Source: Leptasterias polaris
Lineage: Eukaryota > Echinodermata > Asteroidea > Forcipulatida > Asteriidae
Assembly (NCBI GenBank): GCA_037783415.1
Contig: JAZGTN010000088.1
Span: 3,162,001-3,226,000, forward strand
Length of the DNA stretch: 64,000 bases
Direction of reading: 5' to 3'
Shown here: one piece after another, positions 43,607 through 54,924 of the stretch
Layout of the letters: the number at the start of each line of letters is the position of its first letter
Position numbering within the stretch: the stretch's first letter is position 1
Notes under the pieces: model-generated
Databases searched by the model: none
What the model was told of the DNA's origin: nothing
What the model saw: the letters and a program-made list of their open reading frames with translations, nothing else
Translations under genes and position numbers: made by a program

Positions 43607-45260
43607 GATGAATGCTGTGATTATGTACATGTACTAACTCTTCTAATAAGCGCTTCATGGGGCTTCCGAGCTCCCTGTAGGATCGTTTACGTACTACAAC
43701 AGTAATGTAATACACGGGGCGGTAAATGGGTTTACTGTTGGCGCTGTTTGCGAACCTTATCAAAACCAATGGCCTTATCGTTATAACTACGGGGGGGGGG
43801 GGGGGGGGGTGGGGTGCGTATAGAATTATGAAATCGGTTTTTGGGGTACGCTATAGTATGTATCTGTCTATCCTATCCATAGAGGTAGAAATAATATAAC
43901 AATTTGAGTATATAACTTGTCTGTTTCGTACAGAAAAACTTCGCGGTGTCTGCATAAATCTAGCTAAACATGTTCGTACGGCATTCTTTCGGACCGTTGA
44001 TCAATCTAGGTGACGGTTTTTTCTTCTCGTTATATTTCTAAACAATTGATTTTCTCATACAAAAAATCATTACAACAAAAACATTGACGTTTGCTTATTA
44101 TTAAAAAACAGAAACGTACTGCCGCCACATGCATAAAAAATATTACTCTTATCTTGTACGTACACGATAATACCGTGTACGTACGTGACAATTGTCGCGT
44201 ACGTACATGGTAGTTATGCTGTACGTACATGATAGCTATCGCGTACGATATGCACTGCACAAAATGTTTCAGGCCTAAATTTTAGATTAAAATCTATAAA
44301 ATCATGTACAAAATTACTTTATTTTTTTAAACATTGGCGTTCAAAATCTCGTAGGACCCTATTTACAATAACATGGAACACAATAAAGTCAACAGTGCTT
44401 ACATCCAAGTTCTTCAGAATTTTCCTCTACTTTATTGAATCGTTTATTGGGGATATGCCCTCTATACACCTGACCTTGCTCTACCTACTTACACTGGAAA
44501 TCTTCATCTATGTGCGGTTTGTGTTTCCCCAGGCTTCAAAAGAATGATTGTAGCACACAAAATTTGCATTGGGCCTATTCATAAACATACAGAAATATAC
44601 TCCTATGAGCAACATTATTGCTGGCCATCGTGTGTCTAGTGTGTTCATCAAAATACAGTTCTCCACGTATGGATTTGTCTGGGTCTGTTTTGCCCGATCG
44701 CCACCGGGTACGAACAGCCTCGCGAAGGACCGCGATTAAATTTGTTTCTTACAAAAAATCTCAAAGGTGCCTGCACAGATCTGCACGAAAGTTTTCGTAT
44801 GGCATTCTTTTGAACCAGTGATCTTTCTAAGGGGATACGATGTTGTCTTGTTTTTTCTTCTTCAAATTTGGTTGTCGTTTTTAATTGTGTTTTTTGTCGC
44901 TTTGATCCGTGCTTTAAAACGAAAGAACCTTTGATATTCAAGCGAGTATGATATTATGTGTCTTCGGTGCCAAGCTTCTTTTCTGCAAGACTTACAACGG
45001 CGTAACCCGTCATGTTTGACAATTTCATGGCTGCCACTTCTGAGGAAAAAGACACATTGTTATCAAAATAGTTCCATCTAAGGGAATTCATTTACACTGA
45101 CATCTGATCGTCCATAATTCAAAATTGTGTGTTTCTTCTTTGCTCTCATTTTTGACCTTTTTTCTTCTGTTGTGAAAAGACAGGCTCTCTATATCCGTCC
45201 TTGAAACTGTAAAGCAATAGGCCCTATCGACGGATTAAGTCATCCAACTGAGTCTGGTAT
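43607..45260. other. Upstream region between divergent genes A and B, part 1
   Basis: Holds a G-run near 43792-43810 and a diverged direct duplication (about 43921-44030 and 44745-44845, sharing GTACGGCATTCTTT-like sequence). A cluster of GTACGTAC palindromes occurs at 44155-44250. No gene is supported, and the 67- and 97-residue frames overlap the duplication. Confidence 0.5.
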
Positions 45261-46086
45261 CTACGGAGCTCTGGAAGTGCCATCGACATGTTGAGATCCT
45301 GACTTAATTATCTTCGGATGACGACATCCTAAACGCAAATAAGTCAACATACCGAGATAATTATGTTGACATGTTGACATCCTAAAAGTAGGATGTCGTC
45401 TTGCTGTGAAAATTTATTCTGGGATGACGACATCCTAAAAGCAGGATGTCGTCTTCATGTGATAATTTATCTCGGGATGATGACATCCTGAAAGTAAGAT
45501 GTCGTCTTCCTGTGATAATTTATCTCGGGATGACGACATTTTAAAATCAGGATGTCGTCTTGCTGTGATAATTTATCTCGGGATGACGAGATCCCAAAAC
45601 TAGGAAGTCGTCTTCCTGTGATAATTTATCTCGGGATGACAACATCCTAAAGGTAGGATGCCATTCACTGTATCACGCATCACGTAAAAAGAATTCGCGA
45701 AGGCCGCGTGTACGAAATCCTACCTCTAAGGATGTCGTCATCCCGAGATAAATTATCACAGGAAGACGACAGCTTACTTTTAGGATGTCGTCATCCCGAG
45801 ATAAATACTCACTGGAAGACGACTTCCTAGTTTTGGGATGTCGTCATCCTGATATAAATTATCACAGCAAGACGACATCTTAGTTTTGGGATGTTGTCAT
45901 CCTGCTTTTAGGATGTCGTTATCCTGAGATCAATTATCACATGAAGACGACATCCTACTTTTAGGAAGTCAACATGTCGACATAATTATCTCGGTATGTC
46001 GACTTATTTGCGTTTAGGATGTCGCCATCCGGATATAATTATGTCAGGATCTCAACACGTCGGATGGCACTTCCAGAGCTCCGTAG
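45261..46086. mobile_element. Foldback element with tandem internal repeats
   Basis: Long inverted arms of about 400 bp begin CTACGGAGCTCTGGAAGTGC and end with its complement, flanked by GTAT on both sides (45257-45260, 46087-46090). Each arm is mostly a roughly 60-bp tandem repeat whose unit contains GGATGACGACATCCT and TAGGATGTCGTC, themselves complementary. The centre is a short unique stretch at about 45665-45715. No protein is encoded. It lies in the divergent intergenic region of genes A and B. Confidence 0.85.
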
Positions 46087-46137
46087 GTATCTAATCGCAG
46101 TGCCTCGTTCTCTCTAACCCACCAAATAGGGCAACTC

Positions 46138-46533
46138 TCAGTGGTGAAATTCACAACCTCGACCACTACACATCACCAATACGAAACCGAGATACTGGTC
46201 AAAGGTTGGTCCTCGTTTTTGTCTGCAAGGATAAAAGACGGGCACTGGTTTTACAAACCCAATGGTTTCATTGGATACAATGCACATATCTACCAGACTG
46301 TTATAGTGATAAGTGTGTAAATGTAGAGTGTGTATACACACACATACATGCGGGTAAAAGGTACATCTGGTAAGAATCTGTCAGGTTCTAAAGGCCGGTT
46401 TCTGACAATATTCAGAGCCTCAATGTGTGACGTCAGATTTTCGGGCTATGGAGGTTTCATAGCTATCTCGAACCGCATGCAAATCTCTATCGCATCCATC
46501 ACATGTCGTCTGATCCTTAGTTCAGAACTGGAT
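46138..46533 (-). pseudogene. Decayed GH3 exon 4 with an insertion
   Basis: The segment at 46138-46190 matches the 3' part of exon 4 (CACAACCTCGACCAC). The segment at 46455-46533 matches the 5' part (CATAGCTATCTCG, then GAACTGGATTGGG at the acceptor), both on the minus strand and closest to gene C. Between them about 260 bp are inserted. Part of this resembles 55960-56060 (GCAAGGATAAA, then TGTGACGTCAGAT). Many substitutions and the insertion destroy the frame. Confidence 0.75.
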
Positions 46534-46733
46534 TGGGTGAAATGGAAAGGCGGTTCCATCTGAGATAGATTCGTTTCCAACTTAGTAAAAACAAAAAGAT
46601 GAACAAACAGCAAAAACGTACAATTGTTAATTCAACCATAGAGCAAGGACCAGATTCAACCATACCGCAAATCGGTTAAGTAGGCTTTAGATAAAACTTT
46701 GTTATCGAGTATGGTCGTTTGAGGTAGGCCTAC

Positions 46734-46780
46734 CTAAGATGCTCTTGGGTCAATTCAGTGACGGTTTTATCAAAATACTC
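46734..46780 (-). pseudogene. Probable decayed GH3 exon 3 fragment
   Basis: CCTACCTAAGATG, then TGGGTCAATTCA, aligns with the donor end of exon 3 in genes A and C. Similarity is lost after about 45 bp. It lies upstream, in the minus-strand sense, of the exon 4 remnant, at a spacing typical of intron 3. Confidence 0.5.
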
Positions 46781-47117
46781 CGCTGTACGATTTGTACTGA
46801 TACGAACGTTAGGCCTGTACAATAAGTGAGCTTACCGATTGAAGATTAAACAATATTAACAAACTTTGTCGTGACGCAGCTTGTTCTTTAGTAAACAAAA
46901 TTGTAGGAATATTGTAGAGCACACGACAAAGGTCTGCAGTAAGTGCGATAACACCACATATCAATGATAAGATTTGTACCGTGACTCAGAGTCATAATAT
47001 TCGCAAAATCCTGTGGCATTTTGAACCCCGTATAGATTTGCTATTGTTGGGCGGAACGGTCCAGCACGGAGCTATAGCTATAGCTTTATCAGACATGTTA
47101 GCGTTAACGCCTTCAAC
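46781..47117. other. Immediate upstream region of gene B
   Basis: Presumed promoter and 5' UTR of gene B. I do not see a convincing TATA box or initiator. No repeat ends are evident. Confidence 0.4.
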
Positions 47118-50100
47118 ATGGCGGTAACATGGAAGTGTCGCTGCTTGGTGTGGGCAATGTTGTCTGGGTTTGTGACGGCGTATGCTGCCAATTACTGCTG
47201 GGCTGGTGATGTATCGTGGACGGTGAAACCTATCATAGGTGAGTAAGGCAAATAGGTTACCTATACAAATCAACTAGTGTGACTATGTAAACGAAGTGTT
47301 GTGGGTGCATTCCAATAATAATTTTAGCCTCATTTCAAATTGTGTCAAAACTTGGCATGGTTGCACCTTTATAAAAGAGGAGAATGATACACCGGTTTTT
47401 AACTTAAAACCTCATGTTACCGGTACTTAATATAAATAGTTGGTATTACGATCGGGAATAATTACATTTTATTTATTATTATTAACTTGATACTTGGTCT
47501 CTTTTTTCCTGTGGAACAAGATTTTGTGTAAAGTAATGACCTGTTAGAGTATAGGTTGTCAACGAAATTACCTTATAATCATCCTCTATAATGAGCAAAT
47601 CGAATAGGGTTGTCTCGATTGTTTTGAAAAAAATACCGACCGGCAAATTACGTCTTAGATTTGTGACATTTAGCCTATTTCGTAAAAAAAAAAAAAAAAA
47701 ATAATAATAATATTCTTCAAAAATGATTCCATCCCCTCTCGTCGTTTTCAAAACTGTATTAGATTAAAGAATGTTTGGGATTAACTGTAGTGTTTACCAT
47801 TTTTCTCCCAGGCATCTTTGTTGGTTTATGCGGATTGTCAACCGTTATAGCTTTTCACATCTCAACTTTACGCTGTTCCGAAACCCACACTTTAGTGACC
47901 CTGTTGATTCAGTATGTGGTGCAGCAGATTCTCGGTCTCATGGCCTCGTCTGTTTACTCTGGCATCAAAAAAGTCTGGCAACGTCCAAGGAAGGAGCAAG
48001 AGAAGTTTCTAATGAATCTGCTCGCCCGTGATGCGAAGACGGAGTACGGCGTGCGATATGGCTTCAGCGACATCAAATCTCTTCAAGAGTTCCTTGAGAA
48101 GCATCCACTCACTAAGTACGAGCACTATCGAGAATACTTCACCAGGCTGGCAGACGGGGAAAAGAACGTCTGCGTGGCGACAAAATTGCGACGATTTGGA
48201 ACTTCGTCTGGCACAACAGGAAAGGGCAAGCTTATCCCGATGGTCAACGCAAAAGTGTTCATGCGAGTTTCTATGGCAATTTCAAGTCTACTTTTCTCGT
48301 CCAGTCCAGTACAGAAAGTTTTTATGCTTTACTGCAAACCTACAGAGAAGTTCACGAAATCTGGGATGCGTATTGCACCAGTGATGTTCATTCCTGAAGG
48401 TACCATCGTTAAACTGTTCGTATCCACTATCCAAAACACGCCGCCCAGTGGCTTTCAGATTTCCACCGATTTCGAAGCGACATACGTCCATACTCTCTTT
48501 GCTCTCACCGACAAAAATATAAGCCAGTTTTTTGCGCCTTTTGCCTCGCAAGTATACAGAGCAATGAAAATGCTGGAAGACGAACAGGAGAAGTTTTTAG
48601 AGGATCTGACTGTCGGAAGGGTTAACCCTAAAATACAACTCGATGAGGGAATTCGACGATCTTTAGACGCAGCTTTGACGGCAGACCCAGCACGAGCAGA
48701 CGAACTGAGGAGGGAGTTTGCTAAAGGCTTCGTGGGCATCGTGGGTAGAATCTGGCCTCATCTTGCCTACGTATCGACCATCGACATCTCTGGGTACATG
48801 AAGAAGCTTGAGGCAAGATACACAAAAGGTAATTATTAAACTACCTCAATTAATTTTAAGTCTTTTAATGACGACTTGCTGAGTAATCAATGTGGGTTTT
48901 TTTCAGTAGGTGGAAATGAGCTGTACGGGGAACGTTTAAGATTGATTTTCTGTTTACTTTCCTAAATGACATTTTGCTGTATGGTATCTTCTGAACATTA
49001 TTATGTTACGCATGTTATCTTCACTGCAGGTACCCGAATATACTCGTCAGGCTATGCATGCACAGAAGGATTTATTGGCGTGAATGCATGGGTGGATAAG
49101 ACACCACAGCAATACACGTTCATCCCCAATGAAATGATCGTTGAGTTTATCCCGGAACATCTCAGGTAGGCCTCTCGCTAAAATAACCAAACTCTTTATG
49201 CCTCAAACTAAATCATGTAAGAGACACTGCTTTTGTTGATAGTTGAAAGTTTAAGTCAACCTCTAGCTATTCACCACGACACAAGAAAATGTTCTGAGAG
49301 TTGATTTTCATGAACATGTAGGCCTATATCTACAAGGTTCTTACTTTCATTTCTTCTCGCATCCAGTTCCGAAAAGACTCCACACACGTTGTTGATGGAT
49401 GAGGTCGAGGTTGGCAAACGGTATGAGATTGCTATAACGACCATATCAGGGTTTTACCGTTACCGTTTGGGCGATGTTGTCGAGGTTGTGGATTCCATCG
49501 AGTGTTGCCCAGTGGTTACCGTTATGTACAGGTAGAATGTAACTTCATTGTACCCTATGAGTGTAAATATTGCATTTGGGGATAAAGACGAATGTATTAC
49601 AGTTTTTGCCCTAAACACCGAGTGCTGAGGTATTGATAAAATCCACAGGCACCTTGGATGGGATTAGAACCAACGACCTCCCGTAATCTAGAACAGATGT
49701 CTTTAAGTGCGGACAATCTAGATTGGGTGTCAATCGGTCGTCAACAATTTGAACTTTAAACGAAATCTCAAACATGTATGATATCCCTTTCGATTGACTT
49801 GGTGCTTATCAATAGAAAACCACTCGCATATAATTGCCACATTATACACTGCGTACTACAAATTGGACTAACTTCATACATTACAAGGTGGGTCACACCG
49901 TGTGACGTTCAAGTCTCTTTCCAGACCACTCATCACAGGTTTTCCGGTCTCGACTGTTTTGTTTGGTCTTCACATCATCCTGAAGAAGGAACTTTCTTTA
50001 TGCAAAATGATTACTTTACATCTCTTACCCTGTGCTTGGAATGCATATCAGGACAAAGAATATAAACAAAAACATTATGAAAACATTGTGTTTTATGTGT

Positions 50101-51750
50101 TTTACTGTTATTTGTCTTATTGCTAGAACGGGAGAGTTGTTTAATCTACGCAGTGAGAAGATTGACATACTGGTGGTCAACACAGCCATACAAGACAGTT
50201 TGGAAGGATGGGATGGAGCTACTCTAGTGGAATGGGCATGCGCAGAGAGCCCACTGTTACACGATGACGTTAATGGTAAGTATTTGACTTATTCACTGTT
50301 GGTTTGATTACTTAATAGTGTGAAGCATTATTTGTATCTGTGAAGCATTATTTGTATCTATCAATAAAAGGGACGTTGATGACAAGTCTGAATTGAGAAT
50401 GCACACTTCGGTTGAATTGTAACAGTGACCATTTAGGGAGGTAAAAGAGTTGCCAATGAGGTCTTAAATGGTCGTTTAAAACCTGCAGAGCGTGGCCGTA
50501 ATGTAAGGACCGACCAAGCAAAAGGCGAGGTCCTTTATCGCACGGCCACGACCCAACAAGGTTTTTTTACGACCGTTTAAGACCAAAGTCACTACCCTTT
50601 TATTTTCAATGATAAATACCCTGATATTGATTTTAAAATAATGTTAACAAGAGAAGAGAATCGACACGAACTTTGCTCGCTTCGTATGATTTGCTGTAAG
50701 TTTTTAATTCATGTTCAGGGCCATTCACAATCTAACCGGTCATAAACAGCTCTAGCCATGTCTTTTCTTTCACAACAGTTTAATACAAGGTAAACATGGT
50801 CATGTTGCCACTTTTGAACCAATTTGACTTCCTAAACTGTCTGGGGGTATTTATGAACTTGCTGTCAATACGACTGTTGTTTTTCTAGAATTTAAACCTG
50901 ACTGAATGTCCAAATATGGGAATCGTTTCAAAAGGTTCGTGGTAGCACAGTGAAAACATCATAAAAAGGCTATACAGTCAATGCTATCGTTGAAGCTTCG
51001 ATCAGTATGCTGTGATCGTCTTCGATGGAAATAAAATCACCTGAGTGAAATAAGTGACAATTTTGAATACTGTATTCTTCCTTTCAGATGGTGAATATGA
51101 CATGTTTTATTTGCTTTTCGTTGAGCTCGAATCAGACAAGGAGATCCGATTATCTGCTGATCAGATGTCAATGGTAAAAATGCTTTCTCAAAACTCTTTA
51201 AACGTCATAATGAACGGAACTTTTTAAAAATCCATTTAAAAAAAAACATTTTATGTGTGATGTTTGGGTAATAGTTTTATTTAAAAGGGGGTTGTAAAGT
51301 CGTCACAGGACATGTGACGGGTTGTAAAGTCGTCACAGGGCATGTGACACCAAGGTCCTTCTGCTTTGTGAATCGTGTTTTAAAGTTTAAAAAGGTGACT
51401 TGATAAACCAAAGCCATATATTACACAAAAACCATCATGCATCCAATCTTACGTCTTTTAAATCACTTCTTCTTATTTCATGCTTCCCCGTAACATGTTT
51501 TGGGGTTTGGTTTTTTCAGTTCGATAAATCTCTGCGGAAACAGCATGAGTTCTACGACCACTATCGTCAATTCGGCACAATATGCGAGGCTCGTGTTGTG
51601 GTCGTCCGCCCTGGCTCCTTCAACAAACTGCAAAAGCACATCATAGCGACCTCAACGGCCAGTTATAACCAGTTCAAGATGCCGAAGAAGTTGCGCACTA
51701 AGGCGATGTTGGATTTCATGCTTGAATGTGTAGTAAATAACAATAATTGA
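47118..51750 (+). CDS. GH3-type acyl-acid amido synthetase, gene B
   Basis: Seven exons: 47118-47238, 47812-48828, 49030-49165, 49367-49531, 50127-50275, 51088-51173 and 51520-51750. They sum to 1905 nt (634 residues) with consistent phases and GT-AG borders. Residues about 6-28 and 41-60 are hydrophobic, suggesting a membrane anchor absent from plant GH3 enzymes. ATP/AMP motifs: SSGTTGKGK 172-180, YACTEGFIGVN 388-398, FYRYRLGD 454-461. The family activates carboxylic acids with ATP and joins them to amino acids or other amines. The acid and amine here cannot be read from sequence. AATAAA at 51816-51821 is a likely polyadenylation signal. This is the most compact copy (intron 1 of 573 bp) and the clearest template for the others. 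Confidence 0.95.
49610..49740 (-). repeat. tRNA-like SINE fragment in gene B intron 4
   Basis: Reverse complement of the segment in gene A intron 4, including GGTTCTAATCCC. Located in the same intron of the paralogue. Confidence 0.4.
50471..50584. mobile_element. Hairpin MITE in gene B intron 5
   Basis: Ends read GGTCTTAAATGGTCGTTTAA and, inverted, GGTCTTAAACGGTCG. Internal arms carry GTGGCCG/CGGCCAC. A homologous copy is in gene A intron 5 (25303-25424). Confidence 0.65.
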
Positions 51751-52264
51751 CTGTGTAGTCAACAATAATAATTAGTAGACATTCAAGTTCTGTACAACAT
51801 CGAGGTGAAAGCAGAAATAAAACTAACATGTAACGACAATGAAAACTTTTAAGTCGACACAGTGATGTTTATTAATCTACTGAAGTGTTGTTTACATTTT
51901 ACTCATTGATGCTATAAAGTGACATGTTACCCAGTCAGCCACTCAAAACACCCAGAATTACCTCTGCATTATGCCACCAGACTGTTAAATCTTAACAGTC
52001 ATCTGTTTGTAAACACGCGTTGTACTCTGTCAATAATTCGGCCAACTATTTCAACAGTTCCGAGTTCCTTATTCAGACCTACAAACAGCATGGCAAAGGT
52101 CAAAACATTATGTTAATTCTCTGACTTAAAAAAAAATCCATCAATGATCGCCTCGGTATAAGAACATCATCGTTCTTCCTCCTCAAGGATACCTGACTTA
52201 CTGCTACCTTCCACTTGCGGCCTTCCACTACCTCGGGCTACGCACCTTTCTCGAACAACTTACT
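51751..52264. other. 3' flank of gene B
   Basis: Includes the presumed 3' UTR and the AATAAA at 51816. A 65-residue frame at 51919-52116 resembles a degraded retroelement-type sequence at best; I cannot assign it. Confidence 0.35.
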
Positions 52265-52343
52265 CGAGTTTCGTTGGTAGCGACAGCATCCCGCCAGACA
52301 TTATTACCCACATCAAGTACTGAAACATCCATGCTATCGCCAT
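52265..52343 (-). pseudogene. Decayed GH3 exon 1
   Basis: The minus strand from ATG 52343 reads MAIAWMFQYLMWVIMSGG and aligns with MAVTWKCRCLVWAMLSGF of gene B. After that the similarity collapses: the TAYAANYCW part is gone and the donor is not preserved. It is a remnant of another minus-strand GH3 gene. Confidence 0.7.
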
Positions 52344-53199
52344 GTTGAAATCCCCACTTCTTTTGAATAATGTATAGGCCTGCATTAACTGTACTGACAC
52401 TCAGAGCACAATCTGCAAAATGTGATTTTAACAAAATTCACGCTGTAAACAATTATACTCAAAAGGCACTATGTTGGTGCGTGTTTTATCATGCATTTAA
52501 TATAAGGAAACAATTGCTATAATTAAGATTTGATACACGAACTAAATTTCCGGGCATGGTTGACATTAAACAATAACAAGAGGTTAAAAATCACACACTC
52601 TTTTGTGAACTTTATAATGCTCAACAGTAGCAGGTAGTGCTAAAAAAATCAGTCTACGTTTTTTAGATTAAATTAAATTAAGTTTTTGTTGTCCAGCTAT
52701 AAAAACTATTTTTGTAATACTTAGTTCTAATGTTTTGGTTTTTTTTAATAACTAAATGTAATATTTAACAGGCTGCTTTATGTCATTCTAATTTGAACTT
52801 TCTTTAATAATTTTATCAAAAACTTTAGGCCCACATAGTTATTTTGTGCTATAAATATTTACAAATTGCGTACAAATTTTATCTTTACTCACAAAATATT
52901 GAGGAATAAACTGAGATCAACTTTGTTTAATTGGAAATAGAAATTTGCGTCATCTTTCCAGATCAAAACAGTTCTGACTATAGTTAAATGTTATTGTCAA
53001 TTGACGTCCACTTCCCAGGTCTATAGTTCTGATTAGTACAACAATACCATTACCTCGCATATTTGGGGGGAGGGAAAGTGTTTCAATCCAACATGACCTA
53101 TCCACCTCACAATTTTTGCAAATTTTGCTCCCTGTCGCTCCTTTTTGACATGATGCATCGCCATAACTGAACGGTATTTGTTTACTTTAAAATATATTA
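52344..53199. other. AT-rich intergenic stretch
   Basis: No coding sequence, repeat terminus or strong secondary structure was recognised. Confidence 0.35.
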
Positions 53200-54720
53200 T
53201 TAGCTGTTAGTCGGCACAGCTATTGTTTTCGTCAAGATTGTTATTTGTATTTTATTATTACTAATATAGCTGTTCCGACATAGGCCTTGTAGTCGGAACA
53301 TTTTGGGATTTTTAATGTCAAGTTTTTATTTGTTTTTCTTATTAGCTGTTCCAACATAGATTTGTATTTGTTTTTTTCAGCTGTTCCGACATAGCATCGG
53401 AACAGCTATTGTTTTCGTGAAGCTTTGTATTTTTGTTTCTTCTTTTTATTTCCTTCCCCCCAAACCCCATAGGATTTGTACATATCACAGCTTAGGTGAT
53501 GAAGTTATATAGTTAAAAGTAATTAGCTGAACTTAATTAATTAGTTTGCTTAGTTATAATGACATGAATATTTAATTAGCCAATCTTGAGACCACCATCT
53601 CAAAAAGGATACCTCCAATCATAAAACTGTTTTCGATTATTGTGGGATACTGTTTAACTATTTTGATGGCCAAAAATGCCGGACGACGTCACCATTTCAT
53701 CATTATTTTATCGCGCGTTTTGTATGTGCGTACAAAACCCATATCTCTGAAAAGTGTGAGTATTTGGTTGGTCGAAAAACACAACTTTTTAAAATAGTTA
53801 TGTGTAGGATAGCCCATTTGATTTTTTGCATAAACAATGTTTGCAATTCCTACGTACGTTCTATAGGGTTTTCGTTAAAAGGCATTAGATGGGGATAAGT
53901 TACATACCATCTTGTTCTTTATAATTAATGTGTTAGTATGAAAAACACACTTTTTCATCGTGACGTCAACAGGTGTCAAATTGCGATAATTCAATGCTTA
54001 TTAATTTAAAGAATCATATCTCTTAAACCAAATGCCACCCAGTCGTAATGTTTGTTCTCTCTTGTAGCTTAGAACACTTGCGACATTTTATTTAAAACGA
54101 TGACCTCACTTTAACCTTTACTTCCGGACCAAACAGGAAGCTCTAAATTCAAATATGAACATATATCATCAATTCGTAATGTTGGTGCTGTCTTGTAGCC
54201 TACAGCACTTGTGACATTTCATTCAAAAGAATAAACCCACTTTGAACTTCACTTCCAAACAGGAAATTAAATTAGATCACATTTCCTTAAAAACATGTCA
54301 TAAAGTGTTGTACCTTATGACACGGAGTCATAATCCTGTGCCATCTTGTAGCGTATTCAAAAGCATGACCCCGTAAATAATAATCACATTTCTTGAACCA
54401 TATGCCATCAAGTCATAAATTTTATACCATGTTTTAGCTTATGGCACTTTGAACAATTTATTTTTAAAAGCCACGCTTATTTGACCTTGCTTCCGGTCCA
54501 AACAGGAAGCTTAAAAATTACAACAGGTTCTATAGCACATGTTTCAGTTTTTTAAAGTTAGTGTCATGTTTTAAATAAGTTTTAGAGTCAGTATAAGCAT
54601 GAATAGCAGATTTAGATTTTCAGGCACACTTCAAGTCAAAAGGAGGTGAAGTTGTTCAATCAGAGTAACTTTAAAGGTCTAGGCTTTTAATCAAAGTAAT
54701 AAAATGGAACAGCTTTGTAT
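53200..54720 (+). mobile_element. Helitron-like element between genes B and C
   Basis: Three copies of an AGCTGTTCCGACATAG-type end occur at 53268, 53344 and 53379. The last forms a hairpin with TCGGAACAGCT (53379-53407) followed by a pyrimidine-rich run, like the left end at 16892. The interior shares ATGACATGAATAT and CTTGAGACCACCAT (about 53558-53605) with the reverse complement of the 1-11384 array. Downstream, TTCCGG...AACAGGAAG motifs repeat. No protein is encoded. The right boundary is uncertain. Confidence 0.5.
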
Positions 54721-54924
54721 TTGTCCTAAGTCTTCTTAATATAGCCAGCCGGCGGTAACTTTAAGCCTAATACACGAACTAATACACGAACTGAGGTTTT
54801 AAAAAAATTTTAGTTTTGGTTTTTCCGGTTTCTTGTGTTATTTCAACTCGATCTTAACACAACTCTCTTTAAAAGATCTAGGTGTTTGGCACATGCCCGC
54901 CGAAATCCTCATACTCGAACTTGC

